From NCBI GenBank assembly GCA_022843505.1, contig JALHNN010000090.1:1-8317 (forward strand): 8,317 nt of DNA, given 5' to 3'. The notes beneath the pieces are model-generated. The model made no database searches and was not told the origin of the DNA. It was given only the letters and a program-made list of their open reading frames with translations. Shown here piece by piece: positions 7,133 to 8,317 of this stretch. How positions within the stretch are numbered: the stretch's first letter is position 1; every line of letters begins with the position of its first letter. The stretch comes from Sulfuritalea sp. (lineage in GTDB: Bacteria; Pseudomonadota; Gammaproteobacteria; Burkholderiales; Rhodocyclaceae). A program made the position numbers and the translations under genes.

Positions 7133-8317
7133 TCCGCCTGCTTCACCGCCGTCGGACGCGGATCGCGGCTGGCGAAGCCGGCGTTGAATTCCTTCAGCCA
7201 GGGCAGAAGTTTCTCGCGGCCATGGCGCTGGGTGATCTTCTCCCATTCCTGAGCGCTACGCCGCATCGCCTCGGCGGCGCTCTGCTTGCCACTCGCGGCA
7301 AGCCAGAGATTCTGGTTCAGCGCATCGAGGTACTCGCCATCGCCGGGCAGGCCGGTTCCCGGCGGCACGGCGATGTCCCACTCCCTGGCAAAGACGGCCA
7401 GCGCCTCGGCGCCGTAAAGTTCCTTGATGCGGGAGTCCTGGAGGTGGTTCCAGCGGAAAGGATCGGTGAATCCGCCCGTGACACCGACCGTGCGCAGCGA
7501 AACGTCGGGGTCGGTGAGCCACATGGTGAACAGGAAGGCAAGCTTGCGCTGGGCGCCGCGCGCCGAGACCACCAGATTGTTGCCGTAGACCGGCAGATTG
7601 CCGCGTACCAGTCGTTTGTCGACCTGCGTCCCCGGTATGGCCACCGTGATGAATTTGCCGCGTACCGGCGAACTGGGGGCATTGAGCAATTTGGCTCCGG
7701 CGATGGTGAATATCGTTGCGAACGCCTTACCCTGCATGAACAGCGGCAGGGTATAGCTGTAATCCTTGCCTTCGCCAAGGATCTCCGGCGGCGAATAGCG
7801 CACGGTACGGATATAACTTTCGGTGGCCGCCACGCCGGCCGGCGAGTCGATCAACGGCACCAGCCTGTCGTCGAACAGCTTGCGTTGCGGATGGGCCTGA
7901 CTCAGGTAACGCGGCATCCACAGCATCCAGGCGCTGTCGCGCTCACGCTGCTCGGCCGCACCGTACAAGCCCTGCTGCGGCCGATGGAAGAACTGGAGCA
8001 GCTGCTCGTATTCCTGCCACGTCCTGGGCACGGCGAGTTCGCGTCCGTGAGCCTTGCGAAAGGCGGCCTTTTCCACCGGGCTTTCCAGCAGGTCGCGGCG
8101 AAGGTACAGGAGCAGCACGTCGCCGTCAGCGGGAATGGCCGCCAGCCTGTCGCCCACGTAGCCCTGCAGACGGGGCCGGATGAAGCCCTTGGGCGGCTTG
8201 CCATCGAGAACGAAGCCGAACTGTTTCGCCAGGGGCGTCAAGTCCTCGACCAGCCCCTGCTCGAGCAGGTCGACGAATTCGTGGGTACGTGCGACCGTGA
8301 GGTCGATGTCCGGGTTG
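7129..8317 (-). CDS. family 1 extracellular solute-binding protein (5' truncated by window edge)
   Basis: The frame is open to the right edge, giving 395 visible C-terminal residues. Family 1 (sugar-type, MalE-like) binding proteins are usually somewhat over 400 residues, so the signal peptide and first lobe start are probably missing. Family features include PDIDLTVARTHEFVDLLEQG near the edge, VPRTWQEYEQLLQFF (the usual 'P.TW.E' segment after the first hinge), the middle segment SYTLPLFMQGKAFATI, and LAFLFTMWLTDPDV, the usual helix after the second lobe. The C-terminal part has SAAEAMRRSAQEWEKITQ, a common ending in this family (bound sugar or polyol in characterised members). The TTG at 8241 is not the start, since family-like sequence continues upstream. 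The gene overlaps the downstream GGDEF/EAL sensor by four bases and has no transporter gene after it. An upstream permease outside the window cannot be excluded. The ligand is not readable; carbohydrate is only the family tendency. Confidence 0.85.
   Translation of the reverse strand, partial: NPDIDLTVARTHEFVDLLEQGLVEDLTPLAKQFGFVLDGKPPKGFIRPRLQGYVGDRLAAIPADGDVLLLYLRRDLLESPVEKAAFRKAHGRELAVPRTWQEYEQLLQFFHRPQQGLYGAAEQRERDSAWMLWMPRYLSQAHPQRKLFDDRLVPLIDSPAGVAATESYIRTVRYSPPEILGEGKDYSYTLPLFMQGKAFATIFTIAGAKLLNAPSSPVRGKFITVAIPGTQVDKRLVRGNLPVYGNNLVVSARGAQRKLAFLFTMWLTDPDVSLRTVGVTGGFTDPFRWNHLQDSRIKELYGAEALAVFAREWDIAVPPGTGLPGDGEYLDALNQNLWLAASGKQSAAEAMRRSAQEWEKITQRHGREKLLPWLKEFNAGFASRDPRPTAVKQAE

Noticed and set aside
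3532..8317. A conventional ABC importer operon
   Set aside because: Neither binding protein has a permease or ATPase next to it in the window. The 5' side beyond 8317 is unseen, so this is rejected only for the visible part.

Overview
The window is GC-rich, densely coding proteobacterial chromosome. The queF-encoded protein, the codon use and the wealth of large membrane GGDEF/EAL proteins suggest a betaproteobacterium, perhaps of the Rhodocyclales type. That placement is an inference from general resemblance, not a search result. No RNA genes, mobile elements, CRISPR arrays or long repeats were seen.

Layout. At the left edge, the plus strand carries the 3' part of queF (queuosine/preQ1 biosynthesis), ending at 401. 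After a 39-nt gap between convergent genes, which contains a GC-rich hairpin, everything to the right edge is on the minus strand and reads as one tightly packed transcription unit. In transcription order it holds: (1) a family 1 extracellular solute-binding protein, 5' end outside the window (8317 to 7129); (2) a membrane sensor with a helical periplasmic region, HAMP, PAS, GGDEF and EAL (7132 to 4556), whose start overlaps gene 1 by 4 nt; (3) a secreted NMT1/TauA-type solute-binding protein (4545 to 3532, GTG start), 10 nt after gene 2; (4) a second membrane sensor with a periplasmic domain, HAMP-like linker, two PAS domains, GGDEF and EAL (3530 to 441), starting 1 nt after gene 3.

How the genes may work together. 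The unit alternates binding protein, c-di-GMP enzyme, binding protein, c-di-GMP enzyme, with no ABC permease or ATPase in the window. The simplest reading is that each binding protein, once loaded with ligand, docks on the periplasmic part of the enzyme encoded just after it and tunes c-di-GMP synthesis or breakdown. This would resemble NspS-MbaA of Vibrio cholerae, or LuxP-LuxQ and ChvE-VirA among kinases. The two binding proteins belong to different families and the two sensors have different input architectures, so this does not look like a recent tandem duplication. Both enzymes keep the GGDEF motif, the RxxD inhibitory-site motif and the main EAL catalytic residues, so either could be bifunctional. 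The ligands cannot be read from the sequence.
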